The notes beneath the pieces were generated by a model. The model ran no database searches and had not been told where the DNA came from. It saw only the letters and a list, made by a program, of their open reading frames with translations. From the NCBI GenBank assembly GCA_001914235.1, contig MQUF01000006.1, positions 267,234 to 331,233 on the forward strand: a stretch of 64,000 nt of DNA. Direction: 5' to 3'. The DNA is from Desulfobulbaceae bacterium DB1. Its GTDB lineage: Bacteria > Desulfobacterota > Desulfobulbia > Desulfobulbales > SURF-16. Both the position numbers and the translations under genes were made by a program. This document shows, one piece after another, positions 6,630 to 16,087 of the stretch (within the stretch, counting starts at the first letter, position 1; the number at the start of each line of letters is the position of its first letter).

Positions 6630-6700
6630 CCAAAGAGCACGGGTTCCCGAGAATAACGAAACAGGCTACACCTTGCACGGGAAGAGGGGAAGCCCGTTCG

Positions 6701-8206
6701 CTACTTTGCCATTTTCGCGGAAATATTATAGCGCTTCATCTTGTCATACAAGCCGGTCTTGCCGATTTGCAAGTCGTTTGCCGCAAGCTGGACATTGCCG
6801 TCATGCTTTTGCAGGCAATTGAAAATAAGCTCGCGTTCCAAATCGCCGATAATGTCTTTCAGCGCTTTATCCCCTATCTGCTCGAAATATTGGCCGATAG
6901 AGCCGTTATGCCGGGAAGAGGATGCCTTGGTGTCGAACACCAGATCCTGTTCGGTGATAATGGAATTTTTGCACATGAGAACCGCGCGCTGGATAACGTT
7001 TTCCAGCTCGCGCACATTTCCCGGCCAACTGTGGAGCAACAGGCGGTTGATGATGCTGTCCGGCAGGAAATCCACATCCTTTTTGAAAGCCTGGCGGTAA
7101 TGCTTGACGAAATAGGTCGCCAGATCGACGATGTCCTCTTTTCTTTCCCGCAGCGGCGGAATCCCGATATTGATGATATTGAGGCGATAGTAAAGATCAA
7201 GGCGGAATTTGTTGTCCTGCACGGCCTGGGCCAGATCGACATGGGTGGCGGCGATGACCCGCACATCGACATTGACCGGGCTATTGCCGCCCACCCGGAT
7301 GACCTCGCCGTTCTGCAGGACGCGGAGCAGGGAGCCCTGCATTCTCGGGCTGATATCGCCTATTTCATCAAGAAAAATGGTGCCGCCGTCGACAATTTCA
7401 AACTTGCCTTTTTTACGGCCCGCCGCACCGGTGAAAGCGCCTTTTTCATAGCCGAACAGATCACTTTCCAGCAGGTTGTCATTGATGGCATTGCAATTTA
7501 CCTTAAGGAACGGTTTGTCGGCCCTGGTGCTGCATTTCCTGATGAGATTGGCCACCAGCTCCTTGCCGGTGCCGGATTCGCCGGTAATCATAATGGTGGC
7601 GTCCGAACCGGCCACCTGATCGATCATCTCCCGCAATTCCCGCATTTTCCGGCTGGAGCCGATCATTTCATCGGCCTTGTCCTTGTTCTGCAGTTTGCGC
7701 TTGAGAACGTTAATTTCCCGAAACAGATTTTGCTGGATCTTTTCGCTTTCCTTTAACTCCGCTATCTTCTGTTGGAGAATTTCTTCGATATTGTTGTGAA
7801 AACTGAACAACTCCAGTTCATGCTGCTTGCGGCTGGTGATGTCACGCATGACGAGCATTACCAGCCGATCACCGAGATAACCCTGGAAAGGGGCAAAACT
7901 GTATTCAACATCAACCGCGCCTATGCGGGTTTCTTCCAGCCCGGTTTTTTGTTTTTCACTCACGGAAAGGATAATAGGACAGCACTTCCGGCAGCGATCA
8001 TCGGCATTGCAGAGATGCTGACGGCAATCACGGCCGGACAAATTACCAAAGACGGCAACAGCGCTGGGATTCATGTATTCGATGATACAATCCTCCCTGA
8101 CCAGAACAACCATCTCGGGCATCACATCAAGCAATGCCCGCCAGTTCCTGACCAGGCGGTCTATTTCTTCCTTGGTTTTAAGGAGTTCGAGGTTCAGGCT
8201 GTCCAT
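6701..8206 (-). CDS. PAS-domain sigma-54-dependent transcriptional activator
   Basis: A 501-residue NtrC-type activator. Residues 17-125 form a PAS sensor domain with a cluster of Cys at 61-77, perhaps a metal or redox site. A coiled coil follows (about 130-175). The AAA+ domain has Walker A GESGTGKE at 209-216, sigma-54 contact loop GAFTGA at 256-261 and Walker B FLDE at about 278-281. A Fis-type helix-turn-helix ends the protein. There is no receiver domain, so it senses a signal directly. It starts 3 bp after the DUF2442 stop codon, and the PilZ gene downstream has a sigma-54 promoter it may control. Confidence 0.93.
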   Translation of the reverse strand: MDSLNLELLKTKEEIDRLVRNWRALLDVMPEMVVLVREDCIIEYMNPSAVAVFGNLSGRDCRQHLCNADDRCRKCCPIILSVSEKQKTGLEETRIGAVDVEYSFAPFQGYLGDRLVMLVMRDITSRKQHELELFSFHNNIEEILQQKIAELKESEKIQQNLFREINVLKRKLQNKDKADEMIGSSRKMRELREMIDQVAGSDATIMITGESGTGKELVANLIRKCSTRADKPFLKVNCNAINDNLLESDLFGYEKGAFTGAAGRKKGKFEIVDGGTIFLDEIGDISPRMQGSLLRVLQNGEVIRVGGNSPVNVDVRVIAATHVDLAQAVQDNKFRLDLYYRLNIINIGIPPLRERKEDIVDLATYFVKHYRQAFKKDVDFLPDSIINRLLLHSWPGNVRELENVIQRAVLMCKNSIITEQDLVFDTKASSSRHNGSIGQYFEQIGDKALKDIIGDLERELIFNCLQKHDGNVQLAANDLQIGKTGLYDKMKRYNISAKMAK

Positions 8207-8209
8207 TAT

Positions 8210-8473
8210 CTACATTCTGGCCTTCAAAGGAAAACGCTCCGGATGCTCTATAATTTCCAGCGTCAAATCGATATCAGCTTCCGGCCAGAAATAATGCCCG
8301 GGCGAAGGTTCCTGCACATTTATAATGGCTCGGACTGACAGATCTTTAAACCAAGGAAACTCCTCATACGACATAAACAACTCCCTTCCTTGCGCCAAAA
8401 GCCATACACCATGGGAAGAGATGTGCGTCACCTCAACTTCCGAAGTGATTTTTCCATCCGTCGCTGATATCAT
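8210..8473 (-). CDS. DUF2442-family protein
   Basis: An 87-residue protein with VTHISSHGVWLL and SYEEFPWFKD, typical of DUF2442. The ATG at 8473 has GAGGA at good spacing and overlaps the end of the preceding DUF4160 gene by 41 bases. DUF4160 and DUF2442 genes are often adjacent and are suspected to form a toxin-antitoxin-like pair; the activity is unknown. Its stop is only 3 bp from the start of the sigma-54 activator. Confidence 0.82.
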   Translation of the reverse strand: MISATDGKITSEVEVTHISSHGVWLLAQGRELFMSYEEFPWFKDLSVRAIINVQEPSPGHYFWPEADIDLTLEIIEHPERFPLKARM

Positions 8474-8672
8474 TACTATATTCCTCAATGAGAGATTCAA
8501 TTTCCTTTAACTCTAATCTCGAGAACCTGTAATTTTTTGCGAGTTCGATTTGCGGCTCAAGCCAGAATTTTGCTTCTCCATTTTCCGACACAACATGAAT
8601 ATGCATTCTGGATTCTTCCCTTGAGAAGAAAAAAAACCTGTACCCTTTCTTTTTAAATAAGGTGGGACTCAT
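8433..8672 (-). CDS. DUF4160-family protein
   Basis: A 79-residue protein with the family pattern GYRFFFFSREESRMHIHV and KFWLEP. It is first in an apparent three-gene unit with DUF2442 and the sigma-54 activator. The role is unknown; the DUF4160/DUF2442 pairing resembles a small toxin-antitoxin operon. Confidence 0.82.
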   Translation of the reverse strand: MSPTLFKKKGYRFFFFSREESRMHIHVVSENGEAKFWLEPQIELAKNYRFSRLELKEIESLIEEYSNDISDGWKNHFGS

Positions 8673-8744
8673 ATAAAATTAAACTATTTCCCGCGGGATT
8701 ATTATACCACAAAAGGGTTCAACACCGTCAATACCGACTCCATC

Positions 8745-8783
8745 AGCCGACACTATCTTGTCGGTAAAGGGTTCCCGACCTAT
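8745..8783. repeat. Partial GTAGGTCGG-type repeat
   Basis: Contains CCGACACTATCTTGTCGG and GGTTCCCGACCTAT, matching the right half of the repeat at 5898-5952. It lies between the end of the ugd gene and the DUF4160 gene. Confidence 0.55.
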
Positions 8784-8804
8784 AACTTAAGGGACTTTCC
8801 CCCT

Positions 8805-10112
8805 CTACCCTCTTCCGACGCCAAAATAGGCAAAACCGGCTTCTTTCATTTTTTGCGGATTATACACGTTGCGCAGATCAACGAAAACAGGTAATTTCAT
8901 CCTGGATTTCACTTCCTCAAGATCAAGGGCGCGGTACTGATTCCATTCAGTAAACAGCACCACGACATCGGCATTGTCGCATGCCTCATAGGCATTGCCG
9001 ACATACCTGAACCCAGGGAACATCTTCGCCGTTTCAGCCATTCCCTGCGGATCATGGGCCTGGATTTTCGCCCCTTTTTCAAACAGCGGAGGCAGAATGG
9101 TCAAGGCCGGGGCATCACGCAGGTCATCTGTTTCCGGCTTGAAGGTCAAACCCAGAACGCCGATTGTCTTGCCCGCTTCGGAACCACCGAGCGCTTCACG
9201 AATTTTTTTCACCATCCGGGCCTTCTGCGCGGCATTGATTTCCACCGCAGCCTCGACGGAACGCACGGCCACCCCGTTTTCCTGGGCGATGCGCAGCAGG
9301 GCCAGGGTGTCCTTCGGGAAGCAGGAACCGCCGTACCCTGGTCCGGCATGCAAAAATTTGCGCCCTATCCGGCCATCAAGGCCGATGGCCTTGGCCAGAT
9401 CCACCACATCGGCACCCACCGCTTCACAGACGTTTGCCATTTCGTTAATGAATGATATTTTCATCGCCAAAAAGGCATTTGAGGCATACTTGATTAATTC
9501 CGCCGTTTCGAGACCGGTAACGACAAAAGGGGTGGAAATGAGATAGAGAGGATTATAAACCTCTTTCATGACCTCCGTCGCCTTTTCCGACTCCACCCCG
9601 ATAACCACCCGGTCCGGCCGCATAAAATCGCTTATTGCCGCACCTTCCCGCAGAAATTCCGGATTTGACACAACATCAAATTGCGCTGCCGGATTTGCTT
9701 CCTTGATGACCCGAGCCACCTGGCGGGCAGTGCCGACCGGCACCGTGCTTTTGTCCACCACAACCGTATAATTTTTTATATGCCGGGCAATATCCCTGGC
9801 CGCCTCATAAATGTATGTGAGATCAGCGTATCCGTCGCCACGGCGCGAGGACGGTGTTCCCACCGCAATGAAGACGGCCTGTGCCTTTGACACGCTCTCC
9901 GCCAGATTCTCGGTGAAAGACAAACGGCCGTCTTTGACATTCTTGGCCACCAAGGCATCGAGGCCAGGCTCATAAATCGGGATCTCGCCTTGCCGCAAGC
10001 GATCAATTTTGGCGACATCCTTGTCCATGCATGTCACCCGGTGGCCGAATTCCGCCAGACATGCGCCGGTAACCAAACCGACATAGCCGGTCCCTATCAT
10101 TGTTATGTTCAT
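8805..10112 (-). CDS. ugd: UDP-glucose 6-dehydrogenase
   Basis: A 435-residue NAD-dependent enzyme that oxidises UDP-glucose to UDP-glucuronate. The N-terminal Rossmann motif GTGYVG is at 7-12, SNPEFLREG at about 149-157, and the catalytic cysteine is C264 in GGSCFPKD. Full length. It is the last gene of the minus-strand exopolysaccharide locus; its product feeds the UDP-glucuronate 4-epimerase encoded just upstream. Confidence 0.95.
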   Translation of the reverse strand: MNITMIGTGYVGLVTGACLAEFGHRVTCMDKDVAKIDRLRQGEIPIYEPGLDALVAKNVKDGRLSFTENLAESVSKAQAVFIAVGTPSSRRGDGYADLTYIYEAARDIARHIKNYTVVVDKSTVPVGTARQVARVIKEANPAAQFDVVSNPEFLREGAAISDFMRPDRVVIGVESEKATEVMKEVYNPLYLISTPFVVTGLETAELIKYASNAFLAMKISFINEMANVCEAVGADVVDLAKAIGLDGRIGRKFLHAGPGYGGSCFPKDTLALLRIAQENGVAVRSVEAAVEINAAQKARMVKKIREALGGSEAGKTIGVLGLTFKPETDDLRDAPALTILPPLFEKGAKIQAHDPQGMAETAKMFPGFRYVGNAYEACDNADVVVLFTEWNQYRALDLEEVKSRMKLPVFVDLRNVYNPQKMKEAGFAYFGVGRG

Positions 10113-10141
10113 TGTTTTGTTCTTTTTGTCTTATTAGTCTT

Positions 10142-10179
10142 ATTGGTCCAACTGGTCTTGTTGGTCCAACTGGTCTTTT
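10142..10179. repeat. Short tandem duplication between epimerase and ugd
   Basis: The 18-base unit TTGGTCCAACTGGTCTTG occurs almost twice in a row. It lies in the 182-bp gap between two sugar-nucleotide genes, which also contains a possible short minus-strand frame (see rejected items). Confidence 0.6.
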
Positions 10180-10294
10180 GCCTTCTTGTATCTGACGCAA
10201 CCAGAAACGGCGAGTTTCTACAGGGACATCATACAAAATGGCCCAATAGTTCAGCTCACGGGCCGGCAATTCATTTTTCATTTTTGTCTCTTTC

Positions 10295-11311
10295 TCAAAC
10301 GCCGTAGTATTGCCTGTACCAATCAACAAACTTCCTCAATCCTTCTTCAATGGTCGTACTCGGCTTAAACCCCACATCCCTGACCAGATCAGCGACATCG
10401 GCATAGGTGGCCGGCACATCCCCATTCTGCATGGGCAGGAATTCCTTTTGCGCCTTCCGGCCCAGGCAATTTTCCAGCACCTCGATGAAGTGCATCAGGT
10501 CTTCCTGCTGGTTGTTGCCGATATTATAGATGCGGTAGGGGCAATAACTGGTGGCCGGATCGGGGTTTTCCCGGTCCCACCCGGCATTTTCCCGCGGGAC
10601 GTTTCCGATGACGCGAACAACACCCTCGATGATATCATCGATATAGGTAAAGTCACGTTTCATTTTGCCGTGATTGAACACATTGATCGGTTTGCCCGCC
10701 AAAATGGCTTTGGTGAAAAGGAAATAGGCCATATCCGGCCTGCCCCACGGGCCATACACCGTGAAAAAACGCAATCCGGTTGCCGGCAGGCCATAAAGGT
10801 GACTGTAGGTGTGGGCCATCAGCTCATTTGATTTCTTGGTTGCCGCATAAAGAGAGACGGGATGATCAACATTATCATGCACCGAAAACGGCATTTTCGT
10901 ATTGCCGCCGTAGACGGAACTTGATGAGGCAAAGACAAGATGTTTCACCTTGCCGTGCCGGCAGCCTTCCAGGATGTTGACAAAACCAACCACGTTGCTG
11001 TCCACGTAAGAGTGCGGATTTTCAAGGGAATAGCGCACGCCGGCCTGGGCGGCAAGATTGACCACCGCGTCGAATTTATTAGCGGCAAAAAGTGCGGCCA
11101 CAGCCGATCGATCAGCCAGGTCAATTCCGACAAAGGAAAACCCAGGGATGCCGACAAGCTGCTCAAGCCTGGCTTTTTTCAAGGCGGGATCGTAATAGTC
11201 ATTGAGGTTATCAAGGCCGACAACCTCCATCCCTTCAGTAAGAAGCCGCTTGGTCAGATAAAAGCCGATAAAACCGGCACCACCGGTGATAAGAATTTTT
11301 TTTATTTCCAC
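10295..11311 (-). CDS. UDP-glucuronate 4-epimerase
   Basis: A 338-residue short-chain dehydrogenase-type epimerase. The NAD motif TGGAGFIG is at 9-16, and the catalytic pair is Y155/K159 in [17 protein letters not shown] near residue 37 and the R[12 protein letters not shown] motif are typical of the CapI/LpsL group, which converts UDP-glucuronate to UDP-galacturonate. Ugd encoded next door supplies the substrate. Confidence 0.92.
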   Translation of the reverse strand: MEIKKILITGGAGFIGFYLTKRLLTEGMEVVGLDNLNDYYDPALKKARLEQLVGIPGFSFVGIDLADRSAVAALFAANKFDAVVNLAAQAGVRYSLENPHSYVDSNVVGFVNILEGCRHGKVKHLVFASSSSVYGGNTKMPFSVHDNVDHPVSLYAATKKSNELMAHTYSHLYGLPATGLRFFTVYGPWGRPDMAYFLFTKAILAGKPINVFNHGKMKRDFTYIDDIIEGVVRVIGNVPRENAGWDRENPDPATSYCPYRIYNIGNNQQEDLMHFIEVLENCLGRKAQKEFLPMQNGDVPATYADVADLVRDVGFKPSTTIEEGLRKFVDWYRQYYGV

Positions 11312-11383
11312 AGCGTTCCTTTTTTATCTCCGATATCGTCGAGATTACACAAATGCCATGACTATGAAGAATTCAATCCGCGA

Positions 11384-12412
11384 TCATTTCAAACTGCCCA
11401 CATACCACTGGGCTGCTTGATCAAGCCCTTCTTTTACCGAAAATTGCGGTTTATACCCAAGCAGTTTTGCCGCCTTGCCTATGTCAGCCAGGGAGTGCCG
11501 TACATCGCCGGGACGAAAATCTCGGTACTGCGGACTCATTGGGGCAATCGCCGGAAGGATGGCGCGAACCCGCTGCTCGATCATGTGAAACAGCTCATTC
11601 AAGGTTGTTCTTTCACCAAAAGCAACATTATAAACCTGATTCAAAGCCTCGGGATTTTCGCAAGCAGCGGCCAAGAGATTGGCCTGCACACAGTTATCAA
11701 TATAGCAGAAATCGCGACTGGTCTCGCCATCTCCGTAAATGTACGTTTGTTCTCCCCTGATGACCGCGGCAAACCACTTCGGCATAACCGCCGCATACGC
11801 CCCGTTCGGATCTTGTCGTCGTCCGAAAATATTAAAATAGCGCAAACCGATTGTTTGGAAGCCGTAAGTCCGGGCAAAAACATCCGCGTAAATTTCATTG
11901 ACAAGCTTGGTCACGGCATAGGGGGAAAGGGGTTTGCCGATCTGATCCTCAACTTTGGGCAGGCCCGGATGATCGCCATAGGTTGAGCTGGACGCCGCAT
12001 AGACAAACCGCTTTACCTTGGCATCACGGGCCGCGACCAGCATGTTGAGAAAACCGGTCAGGTTGTTTTCATTGGTCAGAATCGGATCATCAATGGAGCG
12101 GGGGACAGATCCCAGGGCCGCCTGATGGAGGACAAAATCCACTTGGCCGCAGAGATCCCGGCAGGTGGCAAGATTTCTGATGTCACCGTCGACGAACTGA
12201 AAGCGCTGCCATTGCTCCCGCCCAACCAACGCCTTAACCTGATCAAGGTTGTGCCGAAAGCCGGTGGAAAAATTATCCAGACCGATGACATGCTGATCAA
12301 GTTTGAGCAGGGTTTCCAGCAGGTTGGAACCGATAAAGCCGGCAACGCCGGTGACAAGCCAGCGGCGCGGCTCTTCTTTTAATTGATGTTGTAATTTTTC
12401 GTATGCACTCAT
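11384..12412 (-). CDS. UDP-N-acetylglucosamine 4-epimerase, WbpP/TviC-like
   Basis: A 342-residue epimerase. [10 protein letters not shown] at 21-30 binds NAD, followed by a Ser-Ser-Ser-Thr-Tyr-Gly segment and a YAVTK active-site motif. The N-terminal extension before the Rossmann fold is typical of WbpP/TviC, which epimerise UDP-GlcNAc or UDP-GlcNAcA. The ATG at 12412 follows AAGGAAAG, 14 bp after the TviB-like gene; a longer frame upstream overlaps that gene. With it, the pathway leads to UDP-GalNAcA. Confidence 0.9.
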   Translation of the reverse strand: MSAYEKLQHQLKEEPRRWLVTGVAGFIGSNLLETLLKLDQHVIGLDNFSTGFRHNLDQVKALVGREQWQRFQFVDGDIRNLATCRDLCGQVDFVLHQAALGSVPRSIDDPILTNENNLTGFLNMLVAARDAKVKRFVYAASSSTYGDHPGLPKVEDQIGKPLSPYAVTKLVNEIYADVFARTYGFQTIGLRYFNIFGRRQDPNGAYAAVMPKWFAAVIRGEQTYIYGDGETSRDFCYIDNCVQANLLAAACENPEALNQVYNVAFGERTTLNELFHMIEQRVRAILPAIAPMSPQYRDFRPGDVRHSLADIGKAAKLLGYKPQFSVKEGLDQAAQWYVGSLK

Positions 12413-12426
12413 TTTCGCAACTTTCC

Positions 12427-13710
12427 TTATAGCCTCCAGAAATGGATGCCGTTCTGTTTGATTTTTTCCATATCGAGGGAGGATTTCACATCGACAAGAC
12501 ATCCGTCCCTGCCCAAAGCACCAGTAAAGAACTCAAGCGGTTCCGCCAGATATTCCCGATGAGGCACGGCGAATATCAAGGCGCCGAGCTCTTTCATTTC
12601 CTCCAAGCGACACAGGGTGACACCAAAATGCCGCAGCGCGTCCTTGGCCTCGGCCCGCGGATCATGAACCAAGGGTTTGATGCCGAACGCCTGCAACTCA
12701 TTGATAATATCAAAGACCTTGGAATTACGCAGGTCCGGACAGTTTTCCTTGAAAGTCAGGCCCAAGATGCCCACCTTGGCATGCTGGAGGTTGAGGCCTG
12801 CGGCCAGCATGAGTTTCACTGTTTTTTCCGCAATAAACTTACCCATGCCGTCATTGATCCGGCGGCCGGCAAGAATGACTTGGGGATGATAGCCGACGGT
12901 TTCCGCCTTATGGGTCAGATAATATGGGTCAACACCAATGCAGTGACCACCCACGAGCCCCGGACGAAATGGAAGAAAATTCCATTTTGTTCCCGCCGCC
13001 TTTAAGACATTCAACGTGTCGATGCCCAGATGGTCAAAAATAACAGCCAATTCATTCATCAGGGCAATATTAAGATCCCGCTGGGTATTTTCGATAACCT
13101 TGGCAGCCTCAGCTTCCTTGATGCTTGCCGCCGGATAGACCCCGGCCTCGATAATTGCGCCATAAAGATCCGTTACTTTCTCCAACGTTTCAGGAGTGTC
13201 GCCAGAGACCACTTTAACGATTTTAGTCAGGGTGTGTTCCTTGTCGCCCGGATTGATCCTTTCCGGTGAATAGCCGACAAAAAAATCGCGTTTCCACTCC
13301 ATGCCCGATTCCTTTTCCAGGATGGGGACACATTCTTCTTCCGTGGCGCCTGGATACACGGTGGATTCAAAGACCACCACCGCCCCCTTTTTCATATTTT
13401 TGCCCACACTGCGGCTGGCCCCTGTCAGTGGCGAGAGATCCGGCTGTCGGGCATTATCAATTGGCGTCGGCACTGCGACTATGACGAAATCAGCTTTGCC
13501 GATGGCGGCCGGATCCGAAGTGAATTCGATACGATTGGCGAGTTGAAAATCTTCAGCTGAAACTTCGCAGTTCGGGTCAACCCCCTTTTTATAGGCGGCA
13601 ATAGCCTCATCCTTAATATCAAAACCGACGGTCTGATATTTTTTGCCAAAGGCAATTGCCAGCGGCAGCCCCACATAGCCTAGACCGACAACGGCGATAG
13701 TCGCGTTCAT
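12427..13710 (-). CDS. UDP-N-acetyl-hexosamine 6-dehydrogenase, TviB/WbpO-like
   Basis: A 427-residue nucleotide-sugar dehydrogenase with GLGYVGLP at 9-16, ESTVYPG, and the catalytic Cys in [12 protein letters not shown]. This pattern fits the Vi-antigen TviB/WbpO group, which oxidises UDP-GlcNAc or UDP-GalNAc to the uronic acid, rather than Ugd. It is paired with the WbpP/TviC-like epimerase. Confidence 0.9.
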   Translation of the reverse strand: MNATIAVVGLGYVGLPLAIAFGKKYQTVGFDIKDEAIAAYKKGVDPNCEVSAEDFQLANRIEFTSDPAAIGKADFVIVAVPTPIDNARQPDLSPLTGASRSVGKNMKKGAVVVFESTVYPGATEEECVPILEKESGMEWKRDFFVGYSPERINPGDKEHTLTKIVKVVSGDTPETLEKVTDLYGAIIEAGVYPAASIKEAEAAKVIENTQRDLNIALMNELAVIFDHLGIDTLNVLKAAGTKWNFLPFRPGLVGGHCIGVDPYYLTHKAETVGYHPQVILAGRRINDGMGKFIAEKTVKLMLAAGLNLQHAKVGILGLTFKENCPDLRNSKVFDIINELQAFGIKPLVHDPRAEAKDALRHFGVTLCRLEEMKELGALIFAVPHREYLAEPLEFFTGALGRDGCLVDVKSSLDMEKIKQNGIHFWRL

Positions 13711-13928
13711 ATAATTTTCTCCTCTTCAATCCCGGAACCCATTACCTACCCCTCTCGGAGAGAGATAAATTTAATGTTCACTCTGATTCCAGAATTTCAA
13801 ATTATTTTTTTATGCCCTGCCGCTCTTTTTTGCAAACTCTTTCGTCCGCGCTTTTATCTCATCTTGGTTCATACCGTCAATTTCAATCCCCAATCAGAAA
13901 TCCGCAATCCGCAATTCGCAATCCAAAA

Positions 13929-15767
13929 TCATTCCACAGTGACGCTTTTCGCCAGATTTCGCGGCTGGTCAACATCGCAGCCGCGCAAGTTGGCAATTTC
14001 GTAAGAAAGCAGCTGCAGGGGAATGGTATACAGAATGGGAGTCACCGCTTCATGGACATCAGCCACCCTGATCACGAAATCACTCATTCGATCAAGCTGG
14101 TTGTCGGAAGCGCTGCCCACCAGGATCATCCTGCCATGGCGCGCTTTCACCTCTTCCACGTTGGAAATAAGCTTCCCGTAGACGGCGTCTTTCGGCGCCA
14201 GGGCCAGAACAGGCATATCCCGGTCTATCAGGGCAATGGGGCCATGCTTCAACTCGCCTGCCGCATATCCTTCCGCGTGGATATAGGAAATTTCTTTCAG
14301 CTTCAGGGCCCCCTCAAGGGCAATAGGGAAATTCGCGCCGCGCCCGAGATAAAGGAAATCACGGCTGTTGGCGAATTCTTCCGCGATAACATACATTTCC
14401 CGCTGAAGACGCGGCAATTCCGTTTCAATGAGTCCCGGCAGTTCAAGCAGGGACCGGGCAATTTCTCTGCTGTTTTCGCCATCTATTGTCCGGCGCACCT
14501 GGCCGAGAAAAAGGGTCAACAGTAAAAGCGCGGTCAACTGGCAGGTGAATGCCTTGGTGGAGGCCACACCGATTTCCGGCCCCGCATGGGTATAGATGGT
14601 GCCGTCCGATTCCCGGGTGATGGTGCTGCCCACCACATTGCAGACGGCAATAACCCGGGCGCCCAGTTTCTTTGCCAAACGCAAGCCTGCCAGGGTATCG
14701 GCCGTCTCGCCGGACTGGGATATGGGAATCACCATGACATCAGGCCCAAGCAGCAATGTGCGGTAGCGGAATTCCGAGGCAATATCCACCTCAACCGGCA
14801 CCCCGACCCATTTTTCCAGCCAGTATTTGGCCACCAGTGCCGCATGCCAGGAGGTGCCGCAGGCCACCAGTGAAATGCGCCGGATCGACAGCAACTCTTC
14901 GCGGCTCAAACCGATTTCAGGGAGATTGACCGCGCCGGTTTCCGGATTGATCCTGCCGCGAAAGGTGTTTAAAATAGCTTGTGGTTGTTCGAAAATCTCC
15001 TTCAGCATGAAATGCCGATAGCCTGCTTTTTCCGCCATCCCCGCATTCCAGACAATATGCTGAATCTTTTTTTCCACCGGCTCGCCGCTGTCCAGCCGCC
15101 GCACCTCAACGCCGACCGCGGTCAGCACCGCCATTTCATTGTCTTCAAGGAAAATAACGTCCTTGGTGTAGGGCAGCAGCGCCGGGATATCAGAGGCCAT
15201 GAAACTGCCGCCGTTTTCCAGCACGCCCAGCACCAGCGGGCTTTGATAGCGGGCGGCGACGATTCTGTCCGGCTGCCTGCTCCACATAACGCCGAGGGCA
15301 AAGGAACCTTCCAGCTCTTTGGCCGCTTCCCGAACAGCTTCGGCAAGATCTTCCCGCAGATATTCCTCAATGAGATGGGCAACCACCTCGGTGTCGGTCT
15401 GGGAGGTGAAAATATGCCCCTTTGCCTTCAATCTTTCGCGCAGTGTCTGGAAATTTTCAATGATGCCGTTATGAACAACGACCAGTTCGCCGCTGCAGTC
15501 ACTGTGCGGATGGGCATTGGCTTCCGACGGCGGGCCATGGGTGGCCCAGCGGGTATGACCAAGACCGATACGGCTGTCCGTCGACACCTTCTCCATCTTT
15601 TCTTCCAGATTGGCCAGCTTGCCTTCACAACGATGCTTTTGTAAAACGCCATCCTCCAGATACACAACACCGGCGGAATCATAGCCTCTGTATTCAAGTC
15701 TTTTCAATCCTTCCAAAAGAATGGGCACCACTCTCCGCTGCCCTACATAACCGACTATGCCGCACAT
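13929..15767 (-). CDS. glmS: Glucosamine-fructose-6-phosphate aminotransferase
   Basis: A 612-residue enzyme making glucosamine-6-phosphate from fructose-6-phosphate and glutamine. The N-terminal nucleophile is C2 (MCGIVGYVG). Glutaminase residues lie within the first 230 positions, and two SIS sugar-binding domains follow (SQSGETADT, STKAFTCQ, EGALKLKEISY). The C-terminus KSVTVE is typical. It supplies UDP-GlcNAc precursor for the amino-sugar genes just downstream, so it may be a locus-dedicated copy. Confidence 0.96.
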   Translation of the reverse strand: MCGIVGYVGQRRVVPILLEGLKRLEYRGYDSAGVVYLEDGVLQKHRCEGKLANLEEKMEKVSTDSRIGLGHTRWATHGPPSEANAHPHSDCSGELVVVHNGIIENFQTLRERLKAKGHIFTSQTDTEVVAHLIEEYLREDLAEAVREAAKELEGSFALGVMWSRQPDRIVAARYQSPLVLGVLENGGSFMASDIPALLPYTKDVIFLEDNEMAVLTAVGVEVRRLDSGEPVEKKIQHIVWNAGMAEKAGYRHFMLKEIFEQPQAILNTFRGRINPETGAVNLPEIGLSREELLSIRRISLVACGTSWHAALVAKYWLEKWVGVPVEVDIASEFRYRTLLLGPDVMVIPISQSGETADTLAGLRLAKKLGARVIAVCNVVGSTITRESDGTIYTHAGPEIGVASTKAFTCQLTALLLLTLFLGQVRRTIDGENSREIARSLLELPGLIETELPRLQREMYVIAEEFANSRDFLYLGRGANFPIALEGALKLKEISYIHAEGYAAGELKHGPIALIDRDMPVLALAPKDAVYGKLISNVEEVKARHGRMILVGSASDNQLDRMSDFVIRVADVHEAVTPILYTIPLQLLSYEIANLRGCDVDQPRNLAKSVTVE

Positions 15768-15806
15768 AAACGTACTCCGTATATTTTATAAATTATTAAG
15801 TACCAA

Positions 15807-16054
15807 ACTGAACACGCATGCCGATCCCCTCTCTTTGCAAGAGGGTCAGGCCGGACTGAACACGCATGCCGATCCCCTCTCCTTGCAAGAGGATCAAGCC
15901 GACTGAACATGCATGCCGGTCCCCTCTCTTTGCAAGAGGGTCAGGCCGAACTGGACACCCTTGCCATCCCCTCTCCTTGCAAGAGGGCCAGGCCGGACTG
16001 GACATGCATGCCGGTCCCCTCTCCCTTTGGGAGAGGGTCAGGGTGAGGGGAATT
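15807..16054. repeat. Tandem array, 5 x 47-48 bp
   Basis: Units begin at 15807, 15855, 15902, 15950 and 15997. Each has ACTGAACACGCATGCC (varying), then CCCCTCTC, TTGCAAGAGGGTCAGGCC. The CCTCT/AGAGG halves can form a small hairpin. The last unit runs into a full CCCTCTCCC / GGGAGAGGG palindrome ending GTCAGGGTGAGGGG. The array fills most of the 320-bp gap between the sugar-phosphate transferase and glmS genes. Confidence 0.9.
16019..16052. repeat. CCCTCACCC-type palindrome capping the array
   Basis: CCTCTCCC-TTT-GGGAGAGG followed by GTCAGGGTGAGGGG. The reverse complement of this element caps the 53-bp array at 18386-18418, and a third copy is at 5208-5249. Confidence 0.8.
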
Positions 16055-16087
16055 CCAATCTTTTTATTATAACTTGAAATTAATAAT

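Noticed and set aside
10130-10290. Short minus-strand frame (MKNELPARELNYWAILYD and onward) between the epimerase and ugd genes
   Set aside because: It runs into a low-complexity GPTRPVGPIR tail made by a short duplication and overlaps ugd out of frame. No ribosome-binding site of note; not listed as a gene.
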